Source: Eubacterium sp. (GTDB lineage Bacteria > Bacillota > Clostridia > Oscillospirales > Acutalibacteraceae). From it: a stretch of DNA of 64,000 nt. This document shows positions 1-9,199 of this stretch, piece by piece; position 1 is the stretch's first letter, and the number at the start of each line of letters is the position of its first letter. A program made the translations under genes and the position numbers. The notes beneath the pieces are model-generated. The model worked only from the letters and a program-made list of their open reading frames with translations. It was not told where the DNA came from and did not search any database. The DNA lies in assembly GCA_029258375.1 (NCBI GenBank), contig JARHZA010000001.1, positions 496,001 to 560,000 of the forward strand. Reading direction: 5' to 3'.

Positions 1-679
1 GGAATTCATCATACATATTTGGTACCTTTAAAAGAGGTGATGATTCAGTTTTATTAAGCTTGTAACCGTCTCCGTGAAGAACATGTTGGTTTGTATTTTT
101 ATTAAATGTTTTAAAATACCAAGGTGATTCCATAACATCAATTTCAACACCGTCTGCACCAGTGCCTATAATATCATCTTTGGTCATACCCACATTTTCG
201 TTTGGCATAAGCCAAAATGCAGACCAAATACCTTTTGTTTTTGGAACTTTGCATCTAATTTCATAATATCCGTATTTGCCAGCAAAACCTTTGAAGTTTT
301 CAGGTGTTTGTGTATGTCCTTTGTTTTTGTCTGTGCAGGATTCAACCCAAGAGGTATACCAACCCTCGCCATATTGACCATTTTTTTTATAAGATGTTCT
401 AATAACAAGATTTCCATCTTTTAGAAAAACAGTATCTTCGCTGTCTTCATAATAGCCAGCACGGCGATCGGGAGTTTTATAACCAACTCTCCACTTAGTT
501 CTGTCTATTTTTTCTCCATCAAAATTATCACTAAAAACAAGATTATAATTTTCTTTATTTAATATGTCTTTTATACTTTCTGTTTTTGAAATTGTATTAT
601 TCATACTGCACCCTACAAAAGATAAAAAACAAGTGATTAAAGTTATTGTTTTTATTACTTGCTTTATCTTCTTTTTCAT
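1..679 (-). CDS. GH16 family endo-glucanase lipoprotein (3' end cut by window edge)
   Basis: This gene reads leftward and runs off the left edge, so about 226 residues are visible and the C-terminus is missing. It starts with a lysine-rich, hydrophobic lipoprotein signal ending in a lipobox-like SFVGC (Cys about residue 24). The visible domain is glycoside hydrolase family 16, with the catalytic signature EIDVME near residues 180-185 (nucleophile and acid/base glutamates), preceded by the family pattern YGYYEIRCKVP and a tryptophan-rich IWSAFWLMP strand. GH16 enzymes cut beta-1,3/1,4-glucans or galactans; the substrate here is unknown. The start ATG follows an AGGGG ribosome site. A second GH16 gene lies at 30.9 kb. 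The protein is probably exported and tethered to the outer face of the membrane. Confidence 0.88.
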   Translation of the reverse strand, partial: MKKKIKQVIKTITLITCFLSFVGCSMNNTISKTESIKDILNKENYNLVFSDNFDGEKIDRTKWRVGYKTPDRRAGYYEDSEDTVFLKDGNLVIRTSYKKNGQYGEGWYTSWVESCTDKNKGHTQTPENFKGFAGKYGYYEIRCKVPKTKGIWSAFWLMPNENVGMTKDDIIGTGADGVEIDVMESPWYFKTFNKNTNQHVLHGDGYKLNKTESSPLLKVPNMYDEF

Positions 680-704
680 AAATTAAAACCCCTAATAAAT
701 ATAT

Positions 705-1580
705 TTAGTCTATTAAAACACCCATTCCCTCGCCAAAAGTGCCACCGTTATTTATATAGTTAATAGCACTTTTTTGAAGAGAAGTGTTTTGTGGCAAATT
801 ATCTGTGTTACCGTATTTGCCAAACTTTTTCTTGTTTTCAGTTAAAGCACTTTCGTTTTCTTTAGTTCCGAAAATCCACAAATATGTTTGTGCTGGGTGT
901 TCTGTTGTTTTAACAATATCGAATAGTTTTTGAAATTTAATTATATTGCTATTATCTTTCATAAAATTTTTATTTTGTGGATATAGTAACCAGCTATGAC
1001 AGATAAATTTGTTGTTTGGGTAATTTGAAAAATGTTTTTTAAAGAAGTCTTTTGCCATTGATATTGATTTTTCACACTCATTAATATCAAGTTTATCTCC
1101 ACGAGGAATATGTATGTTTAAAATTTTTTCTCCAAATCTAATTTCTTTGTTATCTTTTTTATATGATGCGTTAAAGTAATATTTAAATTTTTGAAATTGA
1201 AGTCTACCTAATTTGAATATATCAAGATTCATATGGTGCATAATCCAATTTAGTTCGTATAAACCATATTCACCAGTTCTGCTTTTATGGTCATCAATCC
1301 AAATTTTAATATCTTCCATAGTGTCAAAGAAAATCTTTTCACTTATGCCAAGTTTATCATATCTGTTTTTTACTGTAGGCAAAAATGCATAAACTAAAGC
1401 AAGTTTATAAAAAGGATTTCTTTTAAAGAAAAACTCCCATCTTTTTTTATTGCAAAAATAAAGGTCAAAAGAAATTTTTGCTTTGTTTCTTTTTACATAT
1501 TTTTGAAGCATTTGGCAAAGTTCATTATTGTTATATATTTCTAAAAATAATTTGTTTGAATTATTAAAGTCTATCGTCAT
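705..1580 (-). CDS. GNAT_C-type acyltransferase-domain protein
   Basis: The 291-residue protein resembles the bacterial family with an NAT_N-like N-terminal part and a GNAT_C C-terminal domain. The recognisable stretch is LNIHIPRGDKL (about residues 152-162), then a conserved serine-containing helix, a CHSWLLYP strand and an SNIIKFQKLF segment, all typical of that family. These proteins are annotated as acyltransferases, but their substrates are largely unknown. The start ATG follows an AAGAGG ribosome site. The gene sits between a metallophosphoesterase and a GH16 gene on the same strand, with a hairpin separating it from the former. I am fairly sure of the family and cannot assign a substrate. 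Confidence 0.7.
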   Translation of the reverse strand: MTIDFNNSNKLFLEIYNNNELCQMLQKYVKRNKAKISFDLYFCNKKRWEFFFKRNPFYKLALVYAFLPTVKNRYDKLGISEKIFFDTMEDIKIWIDDHKSRTGEYGLYELNWIMHHMNLDIFKLGRLQFQKFKYYFNASYKKDNKEIRFGEKILNIHIPRGDKLDINECEKSISMAKDFFKKHFSNYPNNKFICHSWLLYPQNKNFMKDNSNIIKFQKLFDIVKTTEHPAQTYLWIFGTKENESALTENKKKFGKYGNTDNLPQNTSLQKSAINYINNGGTFGEGMGVLID

Positions 1581-1606
1581 ATTAACCTCTTCTAAATAAA
1601 ACTAAA

Positions 1607-1635
1607 GGTAAAGTCGATTCAAAATCAACTTTACC
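1607..1635 (-). terminator. Hairpin terminator of the metallophosphoesterase gene
   Basis: A 13-bp inverted repeat with one mismatch (GGTAAAGTCGATT / AATCAACTTTACC, 3-base loop) lies between the two leftward genes. On the minus strand it is followed by a T-rich run, so it probably ends the upstream transcript. Confidence 0.55.
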
Positions 1636-1671
1636 AATATTATTTACAGTTTATATAAGTCTTTTAAACTA

Positions 1672-2763
1672 TTATAAAAGATTTGTAAGCAATAAAATTA
1701 AAGCAATTATAACAGCAAGAACAATTACTATTTTTATACCTCTATGTATAGCGTCATAAACGTTAGTAGGCATAATTTTGAAAAGTGCATATCTTATTTT
1801 TTCTTTAACCTTTGTTCCTACAATATCTTTATATCTTAAATCGTATGTATCAATTGTGCCATTTGAATCAAGGTTTATAACTCTAACACCTCTGTTAAGA
1901 TCTGGGCCGTAAACATGGAATCCAGCACCTTGTGTGTAGCCAAGATCAACACCTTTAACAAGACCGTGGAAAGAGTTGTTATGGTCGTGACCAAAGTACA
2001 TACCTTTAACATCACCCTTTTCAGTCATTGCAGCAAATTCGCCACTGTTTTCCATAGGGTCAGCAGGGGATTCTAACATAAATCCTTCTTCATTAACTTT
2101 GTCTTTATTAAGTATATACCATTTTCCTTTGTGATTTCTAAATCCTTGTTGTGCACCTTCAGTGCCTTTTTTTACTTCAAGAAGAAGTTCAACAATTTCT
2201 GGAACTGGAATGTGTTGTATAACTATTGATGGAATAACGTGACCGTATTTTTGTTCATATTCGTCACGAGTGTTTCTGTACCAATCAATTTGATTTTGAT
2301 GAACATTATCATAACCAACTGATAAACCAGTGTGGCTGTCAATTAAATAAAGGAGAAATTTAGGTTCATCATTCTCTTTAATTTCAATAACATGGTTTCC
2401 GACACCATCAATGCCATTGACGCTTTCACCAATGAAACCTTCAATTTTTTTATATATTTCAAATTGTTCTTCGTTTGAAACGCCAACCTGCCTATCGTGG
2501 TTACCAAAACAAATTGAAAAAGGAATTTTTCTATTTGTAACAGGAGCAGTTATTGCTCTTAAAACACGTTCAACTTCTTTTTTATTGCCTTTAAATGATG
2601 TTTTGCCCCAAATTTGGTCGCCAGAATAAACAACTAAATCAGGGCTTTCTTTTTCAATTGCTGCTTCAATTAGTGCCATTGTATCTGGGCTTATTCTTTT
2701 GCCCTCTTGAGTGTCTGCAATTTGAAGTATTTTAAATTTTGAATCTTTGAAATTAAGAGCCAT
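1672..2763 (-). CDS. Calcineurin-like metallophosphoesterase with C-terminal membrane anchor
   Basis: The 363-residue protein carries the binuclear-metal phosphoesterase motifs in order: IADTQEG (first metal Asp), YSGDQIWG, FGNHDRQ (the GNHD/E motif), a later QHIPVPE His and GHDHNNSFHG. This is the Purple acid phosphatase/Icc-like arrangement seen in intracellular or surface phosphatases and phosphodiesterases. The last ~22 residues form a single hydrophobic helix with little beyond it, so the enzyme is probably tail-anchored in the membrane, with topology unknown. The start has a strong AAGGAG site. The gene appears to be the first of a leftward group with the GNAT_C and GH16 genes. Its substrate cannot be told from sequence. 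Confidence 0.85.
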   Translation of the reverse strand: MALNFKDSKFKILQIADTQEGKRISPDTMALIEAAIEKESPDLVVYSGDQIWGKTSFKGNKKEVERVLRAITAPVTNRKIPFSICFGNHDRQVGVSNEEQFEIYKKIEGFIGESVNGIDGVGNHVIEIKENDEPKFLLYLIDSHTGLSVGYDNVHQNQIDWYRNTRDEYEQKYGHVIPSIVIQHIPVPEIVELLLEVKKGTEGAQQGFRNHKGKWYILNKDKVNEEGFMLESPADPMENSGEFAAMTEKGDVKGMYFGHDHNNSFHGLVKGVDLGYTQGAGFHVYGPDLNRGVRVINLDSNGTIDTYDLRYKDIVGTKVKEKIRYALFKIMPTNVYDAIHRGIKIVIVLAVIIALILLLTNLL

Positions 2764-3016
2764 ACTTTGTCTCCTTTTTAAACGAAATTAACATTTTAAT
2801 TTTATCAATATTTAATACTTAAATCAAGTACTAAGTATAGTGGATTGTGATAAAGTATATAAAATTATTTTGAAAGTTAAAAAAAGAGTTTGCAAAGTTT
2901 GTGTCAAATATTACAAATCTGATTTTTAAACACAAGTATACAGACGTATAAAATTGTGATTTTTTTATTAAAATTCAATAAAAAAAGAAGAAAGATAATG
3001 ATAAATCTTTCTTCTT

Positions 3017-3092
3017 TGGTCTGCCCGAAGGGACTCGAACCCCCAATCTTTTGAATCGGAATCAAAGGCATTAGCCATTGTGCTACGGGCAG
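3017..3092 (-). tRNA. tRNA-Arg (anticodon CCG)
   Basis: The minus strand folds into a full cloverleaf: acceptor CTGCCCG/CGGGCAG (7 perfect pairs), a three-pair D stem, anticodon stem TTTGA/TCAAA with loop TTCCGAT (anticodon CCG) and a T arm with loop TTCGAGT. Discriminator A and an encoded CCA follow at 3020-3017. It sits alone in the gap upstream of the GH20 gene. Confidence 0.93.
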
Positions 3093-3291
3093 GGATCGTT
3101 ATTAAATAAAAATGTTAAAAGTTTGACAAGATTGACAAAGTGTAGACAAAATTTGAAATTAAAATCTTTACTTAGTTAATTTTATAACGTTTTTGGTATT
3201 GTTGTCAATAAAGATTTATGATACAATGACTAATGAGTGATTTAAAAACGTTAAAATTTATAAGTCACAAAACTCAATGGGGTGTATGTTT

Positions 3292-4863
3292 ATGTTAAAT
3301 TTAATTCCAAAACCACAGTCAGTTAAAACTAAAAATGGTTTTTATAGTTTAAGTAAAAACACAAAAGTTTATACTGAAATTGAATTACCACTTTTAAAAG
3401 CAGAAAAAGATGAAAATGCTGATTTTAGAATTATAAAAGATTCTAATTTTGAAAAAGAAGCATATTATCTTAATGTAGACGAAAATGGTATTTTAATTAA
3501 AGCATCTGGTAAAGAGGGCGCTTATTATGCACTTCAATCAATTCGTATGCTTGGCAGATTTGATGAGGGTAAAAATAAAGTTCCTTTTGTTGAGATTTCT
3601 GATAAACCACATTTTGAATGGCGTGGTCTAATGATTGATGAAAGCCGTCATATGTTTGGTAAAGATGCAATCAAAAAAATGCTTGATAATATGTTTAGAC
3701 TTAAGTTAAATATTTTTCATTGGCATTTAACAGATGACCAGGGCTGGAGAATTGAAATTAAAAAATACCCACTTTTAACAGAAGTTGGTTCAAAAAGAGC
3801 ATATACAAACGTTGGTGGTTGGGGTTCAACCAAAAAAGATATGCGTGAATATGCAGGTTATTATACACAAGAAGATATTAAAGAAATTGTTGAATACGCA
3901 AAAGAACGTTGTATTTCAATAGTTCCTGAAATAGATGTGCCTGCACACTTTGCAGCAGCTCTTGCCGCTTACCCAGAACTTGCGTGCAGAAATCTTAAAA
4001 GAGAAGTTTTGGGATATTTTGGTGGACTTATACCAAAAAAAGAAGGCGTAACAGACTGGAACAGACCTGCTTGTATGGGTAAAGAGGCAAGCATTCAGTT
4101 TATTATGGATGTTTATGAAGAGGTTTGCGATTTATTCCCATTTGAATATTTTCACGTTGGTGGCGATGAATGCGATATGTCTGAGTGGAAAAAATGCCCA
4201 GATTGTCAACGTGTTATGAAGGAAAATGGCTTCAAAACAGAAAGCGAACTTCAACTTATGTTAACTAATAAACTTAATGACTTCCTTGTTTCAAAAGGCA
4301 AACATATGATTGGCTGGAATGAGATTTTACAAAAAGAAGGCGTTAACAAGTCTGTTGTTGCTCAATATTGGACACCTCAAAGAGATAAAAAGGCAGAAGA
4401 GTATGTTAACAGTGGTGGCAAGATGATTCTTAGCAAACACGGTGCATTCTATTTCGATATGCCTTATGCAAAAGTTCCTCTAAAAAACACATACACATTT
4501 AATCCATCAAAATGTGGAGTGAAGAAAGAGAATGAAAAGAACGTTCTTGGTGTAGAGGGCGAATTGTGGACAGAGTGGATTAGAAGTGCCGATAAATTAG
4601 AATTTATGGCATTTCCACGTACTGAGGCACTTGCAGAAGTTGCTTGGACAGATGAGGATAAACGTGATTATGATGAATTTGTTGAAAGACTTAATCATTA
4701 TAAAGGCATATACAAAGCACTTGATTTAAACTATGCGGTTGATAGAGTTGCAATGTCTAAAAATCTTTTTAAACGCCCAAATATACTTGCAAAGTTCCAT
4801 AATGGAAATCCGGACTTGGAATTTAACTCAAATGAAGAATTTTACTTAAAAGGGGAAAGATAA
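3292..4863 (+). CDS. Family GH20 beta-N-acetylhexosaminidase
   Basis: The product removes terminal beta-linked GlcNAc or GalNAc from glycans. The GH20 barrel shows RGLMIDESRHMFG, HWHLTDDQGWRIEIKKYPLL and the catalytic pair in HVGGDECD (Asp-Glu about residues 292-293), plus a late ELWTEWI motif. No signal peptide is visible, so the enzyme is probably cytoplasmic and acts on imported oligosaccharides. An ATG at 3277 is also in frame, but the only ribosome site (GGGGTG, 3279-3284) fits the ATG at 3292, and the paralogue at 38.8 kb begins with the equivalent MNIIPKP. The M28 peptidase starts 3 bases downstream, which suggests coupled translation. Confidence 0.93.
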   Translation: MLNLIPKPQSVKTKNGFYSLSKNTKVYTEIELPLLKAEKDENADFRIIKDSNFEKEAYYLNVDENGILIKASGKEGAYYALQSIRMLGRFDEGKNKVPFVEISDKPHFEWRGLMIDESRHMFGKDAIKKMLDNMFRLKLNIFHWHLTDDQGWRIEIKKYPLLTEVGSKRAYTNVGGWGSTKKDMREYAGYYTQEDIKEIVEYAKERCISIVPEIDVPAHFAAALAAYPELACRNLKREVLGYFGGLIPKKEGVTDWNRPACMGKEASIQFIMDVYEEVCDLFPFEYFHVGGDECDMSEWKKCPDCQRVMKENGFKTESELQLMLTNKLNDFLVSKGKHMIGWNEILQKEGVNKSVVAQYWTPQRDKKAEEYVNSGGKMILSKHGAFYFDMPYAKVPLKNTYTFNPSKCGVKKENEKNVLGVEGELWTEWIRSADKLEFMAFPRTEALAEVAWTDEDKRDYDEFVERLNHYKGIYKALDLNYAVDRVAMSKNLFKRPNILAKFHNGNPDLEFNSNEEFYLKGER

Positions 4864-4865
4864 AA

Positions 4866-6143
4866 ATGAAATTCAGTCAATTTCCTACTGCTGTCATTAA
4901 GGAAAACGTTGACTATACAGTTAAAGAAATAACTAACGTAATTAAAAAATACGGTCCACGTGAATCTGGTAATAGTGCTTGTCTTGATGCAGAAAAGCAT
5001 TTAAAGAAAGAACTTGACCAGTTCTGTGATGAAACACATTTTGAAGAATATCAAGTAGCTCCAAAAGCATTTTTGCACTTCACAAAAACAATATCTGTTG
5101 CAATTATCATTACAGTTGTTACTTGTTTAGTTCTTTCATTAACAAATGTAATTAACTTCTTTATTGCTCAGTGCATTGTTGGCGTTGTGGTTGCTGTAAG
5201 CCTTCTTGTTACTGCTATGGAATTTCTTATGTATAAGGAATTTGTAGATGGTTTATATAAGCACATCACAGCACGCAACCTTGTTGCAACAAGAAAACCA
5301 AAAGGCGAAGTAAAAAGAAGAATCGTAATTAGTGGTCACATTGACGCTGCTTATGAATGGCGCCCAATTTTATACGGAAAAGAAAAAGGCATGGTAATTT
5401 GCATGGCTCCTGCAATTGGTGGTGGTATTGCATCATTCATCATTGCATTAGTTACTATTATTGCTAATTTTGTTGATATGGGTTCATTTGGTGAATTTAT
5501 GCTTTCATATTCATATTACTTCCATATTTTCACTGCTTTAGCAATGATTTTACTTTTCTTCTTCGTTGATTTTAAGAAGATTTCTCCTGGTGCAAACGAT
5601 AACCTTACTGGTACATATTCAGCAGCTTGCGCACTTCGTATGCTTGATATGGCAGGTGTTGAATTTGAAAACACAGAAGTTGTTGCTATGATCACAGATG
5701 GTGAAGAATGTGGACTTCGTGGTGCAAAAGCATTTGCTAAAGACCATGTTAAAGAATATACAAGTGATGATGTTGAAACTGTTGTTCTTTGCGTTGATAC
5801 ACTTACAGACCTTGAATATCTTAATGTTTATTCAAAAGATATGACAGGTACAGTTAAGCATGACAAAGCTTTTTCACAACTTGTCTATGATTCAGCTAAA
5901 GAAGCAGGCTATGATAACATTGAGTTTGCTAATGTATTCTTTGGTTCATCAGACGCAGCTGCATTTACACAGGCTGGAATTACAGCAACTTGCCTTGCAG
6001 CTATGGATCCAGCTCCAGCAGACTACTACCATAACCGTAGAGATAGTTATGATAGACTTGTTCCAGAAGCTATTGAAACAGGATATAAAGTTATTATTTC
6101 AACAATTCTAAACTTTGACGAAAACGGCGTAAAAAGAAACTAA
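4866..6143 (+). CDS. Membrane-embedded M28-family zinc metallopeptidase
   Basis: The 425-residue protein combines an M28 aminopeptidase-type domain with about four hydrophobic segments. Two segments lie near residues 75-120 and two near 175-240, inserted inside the catalytic domain. The metal-site motifs are readable: SGHIDAAYEW, PGANDNLTG, DGEECGLRGAKAF and DYYHNRRDSYDRL, which supply the expected His, Asp, Glu-Glu and His. It overlaps the translation context of the GH20 gene (3-base gap), so the two are probably made together. The role may be trimming of peptides or amidated substrates at the membrane. The family is confident and the substrate unknown. Confidence 0.82.
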   Translation: MKFSQFPTAVIKENVDYTVKEITNVIKKYGPRESGNSACLDAEKHLKKELDQFCDETHFEEYQVAPKAFLHFTKTISVAIIITVVTCLVLSLTNVINFFIAQCIVGVVVAVSLLVTAMEFLMYKEFVDGLYKHITARNLVATRKPKGEVKRRIVISGHIDAAYEWRPILYGKEKGMVICMAPAIGGGIASFIIALVTIIANFVDMGSFGEFMLSYSYYFHIFTALAMILLFFFVDFKKISPGANDNLTGTYSAACALRMLDMAGVEFENTEVVAMITDGEECGLRGAKAFAKDHVKEYTSDDVETVVLCVDTLTDLEYLNVYSKDMTGTVKHDKAFSQLVYDSAKEAGYDNIEFANVFFGSSDAAAFTQAGITATCLAAMDPAPADYYHNRRDSYDRLVPEAIETGYKVIISTILNFDENGVKRN

Positions 6144-6185
6144 TCATAATTAAAATTGAGTTAAATAAAAAAAGTCATAAATAGA

Positions 6186-6216
6186 AAGGCTATGAGTAAT
6201 CTCATAGCCTTTTTAT
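6186..6216 (+). terminator. Rho-independent terminator after the GH20-M28 pair
   Basis: A perfect 11-bp stem, AAGGCTATGAG/CTCATAGCCTT with a TAAT loop, is followed by a short T-run. It lies between convergent genes and may serve both strands. Confidence 0.8.
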
Positions 6217-6242
6217 TATTATAAAAATGAATTTTGTAAATA

Positions 6243-6818
6243 TTAGCAAACCATTCCACTTTCAATCCAACGTAAAACAGATGGGTATTCTTCTTTATAA
6301 GATTCAAGTTTTTCGTTGTTAGATTCAGCAAATGCTTGAAATTCCTCTGTATCTTCAAAATCAAAAACAAAGTCCTGTTCAAAATCGTATGTTGCAGTAA
6401 ACATATAATCAAAAATATCATCTGCTGAAAAAGCCTCAAGCATTTTATCTGCAACTAATTCTGTATAATAGTCAAGGGCATTCTTTATAATGAGTTCACT
6501 GTCGTCATCAAAACTGTCTATTTCATCGTTTTCTTTGCAAAAATCAACTATATCTTCTTCATAGATTCCAAGATTTCCAAGATATTCAACAACATCTTCG
6601 TAACCAGTTTCGTTAACTTCATCATACATTCTGTAAACAAATTCACCAACTAAATTTTGAAGTGCTGTAGCTTTGTAAACAGATTCTATTTCATTTCCAA
6701 TTTCGTCTGTAACAACAAAACCGTCTTCTTTGAATTGTTCCCAAATCAATTCGTAAAAAACTTTATATTTTTCAACATCTTCAAATATAGCTTCGTAAAT
6801 ATAAGAATCAATGTTCAT
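6243..6818 (-). CDS. Acidic hypothetical protein
   Basis: I do not recognise this 191-residue protein. It is very acidic and rich in Asp, Glu, Phe and Tyr, with no signal peptide, membrane segment or cysteine cluster; its one notable feature is a Cys as the last residue. Predicted helices alternate with acidic runs (for example near residues 95-106 and 150-160). The start has a good GGGAGA ribosome site and the reading frame is intact, so it is probably a real cytoplasmic protein. It stands alone, convergent with the M28 peptidase gene and divergent from nadE. Confidence 0.6.
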   Translation of the reverse strand: MNIDSYIYEAIFEDVEKYKVFYELIWEQFKEDGFVVTDEIGNEIESVYKATALQNLVGEFVYRMYDEVNETGYEDVVEYLGNLGIYEEDIVDFCKENDEIDSFDDDSELIIKNALDYYTELVADKMLEAFSADDIFDYMFTATYDFEQDFVFDFEDTEEFQAFAESNNEKLESYKEEYPSVLRWIESGMVC

Positions 6819-7062
6819 TTTAGTTCTCCCATTTCAACTGTTTTTTGTTGCTTTATTTTAACGCAAAATAACACTATTTTCAATATTGCATTAGAAATTA
6901 TAATAGGATATAATTATCTAATAAATAAATATCTTTAAATTATAAGTATTTATTTTTAAGTTACAATAATAAATGTTTTTTTATTTGTAATTTTGAATTA
7001 TTAAAATTAAGATGCAAAAAAATAATTATTAAACTATAAATAGCATCTATGTAGGTGATAAA

Positions 7063-8952
7063 ATGAATTATGGCTTTTTTAAAATTGCAAGCGCTTCTCT
7101 TAAGTTAAAAATAGCAGAGCCAACTTACAATAAAAACGAAATTATAAAGGCAATTGATTTTGCAAATGAAAAAGGAGCAAAACTTCTTGTAACTCCAGAA
7201 CTTTCCATTACAGGCTATACTTGCGGAGATTTGTTTTTTTCAAATTCTCTTCAAATATCTGCAGAAAAAGCACTTATTGATATAGTAGAACACACAAAAG
7301 GAAAAGATATTGTTGTTGCTGTTGGTATGCCTGTTCCTTATCAAGGAGAATTATATAACTGTGCAGTTATAATTATAAACGGTAAAATTGCAGGCGTAAT
7401 TCCAAAAATTTATCCAGCAAACCATGGCGAGTTTTACGAAAAACGCTGGTTCCAAAGTGGAAAAGATATTAAAACTAATATTGATTTTTATGGACAAACT
7501 GTGCCTTTTGGCAATTATATATTTGATTTGGGATATGGCGTTGTTTTAGGTGCAGAAATATGCGAAGATTTATGGGTTGTAAATCCTCCAAGCAACGATA
7601 TGGCTTTGTCTGGTGCTAACGTTATTGTGAATCTTTCTGCATCAGATGAGTATGCGTCAAAAGCTGATTATAGAAAAAGTCTTGTTGAAAATCAGTCTGC
7701 CCGCTTAATTTGCGCTTATGCTTATTCAAGTTCATCAATTTACGAAAGTACAACAGATGTTGTATTTGGTGGTGCAACACTTATAACTGAAAATGGTGCA
7801 ACAATTGCAGAGGGTGAACGCTTTTTAAGAGAAACAAATATCGTATTTGCAGATGTAGATATTGAAAAATTGAATACAGAGCGAAGAAAAAATACAAATT
7901 TTGTTTGTAAAAAAGAAGGAATAGAAATTGTTCCTTGTAAACTTAATTATATCAGTTCGGATCTTGAAGATAGATACATTGATCCTCATCCATTTATTCC
8001 AAATAATGACGGAAAAAGACTTCAAAGATGTAAAGAGATTTTTACAATTCAGGCAACTGGTCTTGCAAGAAGAATGGAACATATAGGATCTACCGGTGCG
8101 GTAATTGGAATATCAGGTGGTCTTGATTCAACACTTGCACTTTTAGTAGCAGTTGAAGCAATGAAAATGCTTGGCAAAGACAATTCAAATATTTTAGGAA
8201 TTACAATGCCTGGTTTTGGCACTACCGACAGAACTTACAATAATGCACTTGAACTTATGAGATCACTCGGTGTAACAATTAAAGAAATTAGTATTAAAGA
8301 TGCTTGTATTCAACATATGAAAGATATTGAACACGATGCAAATGTTCACGATATAACTTATGAAAATACACAGGCAAGAGAAAGAACACAAATTTTATTT
8401 GATATGGCAAATAAACACGGTAAATTGCTTGTTGGAACAGGGGATTTAAGTGAACTTGCAATGGGTTGGTGCACATTTAACGGCGATCATATGTGTATGT
8501 ATGGTGTTAATGCATCTGTTCCAAAAACACTTGTTCGTTATCTTGTTGATTATGTTGCAAGTGTTAGTGATAAGAAAACAACAGATATTCTTTATGATAT
8601 TCTTGATACACCAGTTTCACCAGAACTTTTACCACCAGATGAAAATGGAAAAATTGCACAAAAAACAGAGGATAATATTGGACCTTATGAACTTCACGAT
8701 TTCTTCCTTTATAATTTTGTTCGTTATGGTTTTACTAAAGAGAAGTTGCAATTTATCGCTGAAAAAGCATTTAAAGGTGTTTATAGTAACGAAGAAATTG
8801 ATAAGTGGTTGACCTTATTTATTAAAAGATTTTTCATAAGTCAGTTTAAAAGAAACTGTATTCCTGAAGCACCAAAAACCGGTTCTGTTTCACTTTCTCC
8901 AAGAGGAGATTGGCGTATGCCGTCAGATGCTTCATTTGCTGATTTTATATAA
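7063..8952 (+). CDS. nadE: Glutamine-dependent NAD+ synthetase
   Basis: The enzyme makes NAD+ from deamido-NAD+, ATP and glutamine in the last step of NAD synthesis. The N-terminal ~290 residues are a nitrilase-fold glutaminase with its Glu-Lys-Cys triad in TPELSITGY (E46), IPKIYPANHGEF (K115) and GAEICEDLW (C167). The C-terminal half is the ATP-pyrophosphatase NAD synthase domain with the P-loop GISGGLDSTLALL beginning near residue 349. The length (629) fits two-domain NadE enzymes, so no separate amidotransferase is needed. The start ATG follows a TAGGTGAT site. The gene is monocistronic by spacing. Confidence 0.95.
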   Translation: MNYGFFKIASASLKLKIAEPTYNKNEIIKAIDFANEKGAKLLVTPELSITGYTCGDLFFSNSLQISAEKALIDIVEHTKGKDIVVAVGMPVPYQGELYNCAVIIINGKIAGVIPKIYPANHGEFYEKRWFQSGKDIKTNIDFYGQTVPFGNYIFDLGYGVVLGAEICEDLWVVNPPSNDMALSGANVIVNLSASDEYASKADYRKSLVENQSARLICAYAYSSSSIYESTTDVVFGGATLITENGATIAEGERFLRETNIVFADVDIEKLNTERRKNTNFVCKKEGIEIVPCKLNYISSDLEDRYIDPHPFIPNNDGKRLQRCKEIFTIQATGLARRMEHIGSTGAVIGISGGLDSTLALLVAVEAMKMLGKDNSNILGITMPGFGTTDRTYNNALELMRSLGVTIKEISIKDACIQHMKDIEHDANVHDITYENTQARERTQILFDMANKHGKLLVGTGDLSELAMGWCTFNGDHMCMYGVNASVPKTLVRYLVDYVASVSDKKTTDILYDILDTPVSPELLPPDENGKIAQKTEDNIGPYELHDFFLYNFVRYGFTKEKLQFIAEKAFKGVYSNEEIDKWLTLFIKRFFISQFKRNCIPEAPKTGSVSLSPRGDWRMPSDASFADFI

Positions 8953-9053
8953 GTTAAAATTCATTATATTAACACAATTATTTTATATGTTAGATTTTTT
9001 AGTTTAATTATTTAAAATATTAGAATATTGTAAATAAACAATAAAATATTATG

Positions 9054-9082
9054 TTGAATTTGCAAATCTTAAGTGTTATAAT
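9054..9082 (+). promoter_or_regulatory. Predicted sigma-A promoter of the PFOR gene
   Basis: TTGAAT and a perfect TATAAT are separated by 17 bases. Transcription from here would give a leader of about 110 bases that contains the inverted repeat TGTCCAA/TTGGACA (9105-9137) ahead of the AGGAGG ribosome site. Confidence 0.65.
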
Positions 9083-9199
9083 ACTATCGGTTATGTGGGT
9101 ACTGTGTCCAAAAAGTGTCAATGTATAAAATTGGACAGGTGTTCACAACTAAATATTTATTGATTATTTATTTAATTAATTCAATTAGGAGGATATCCA

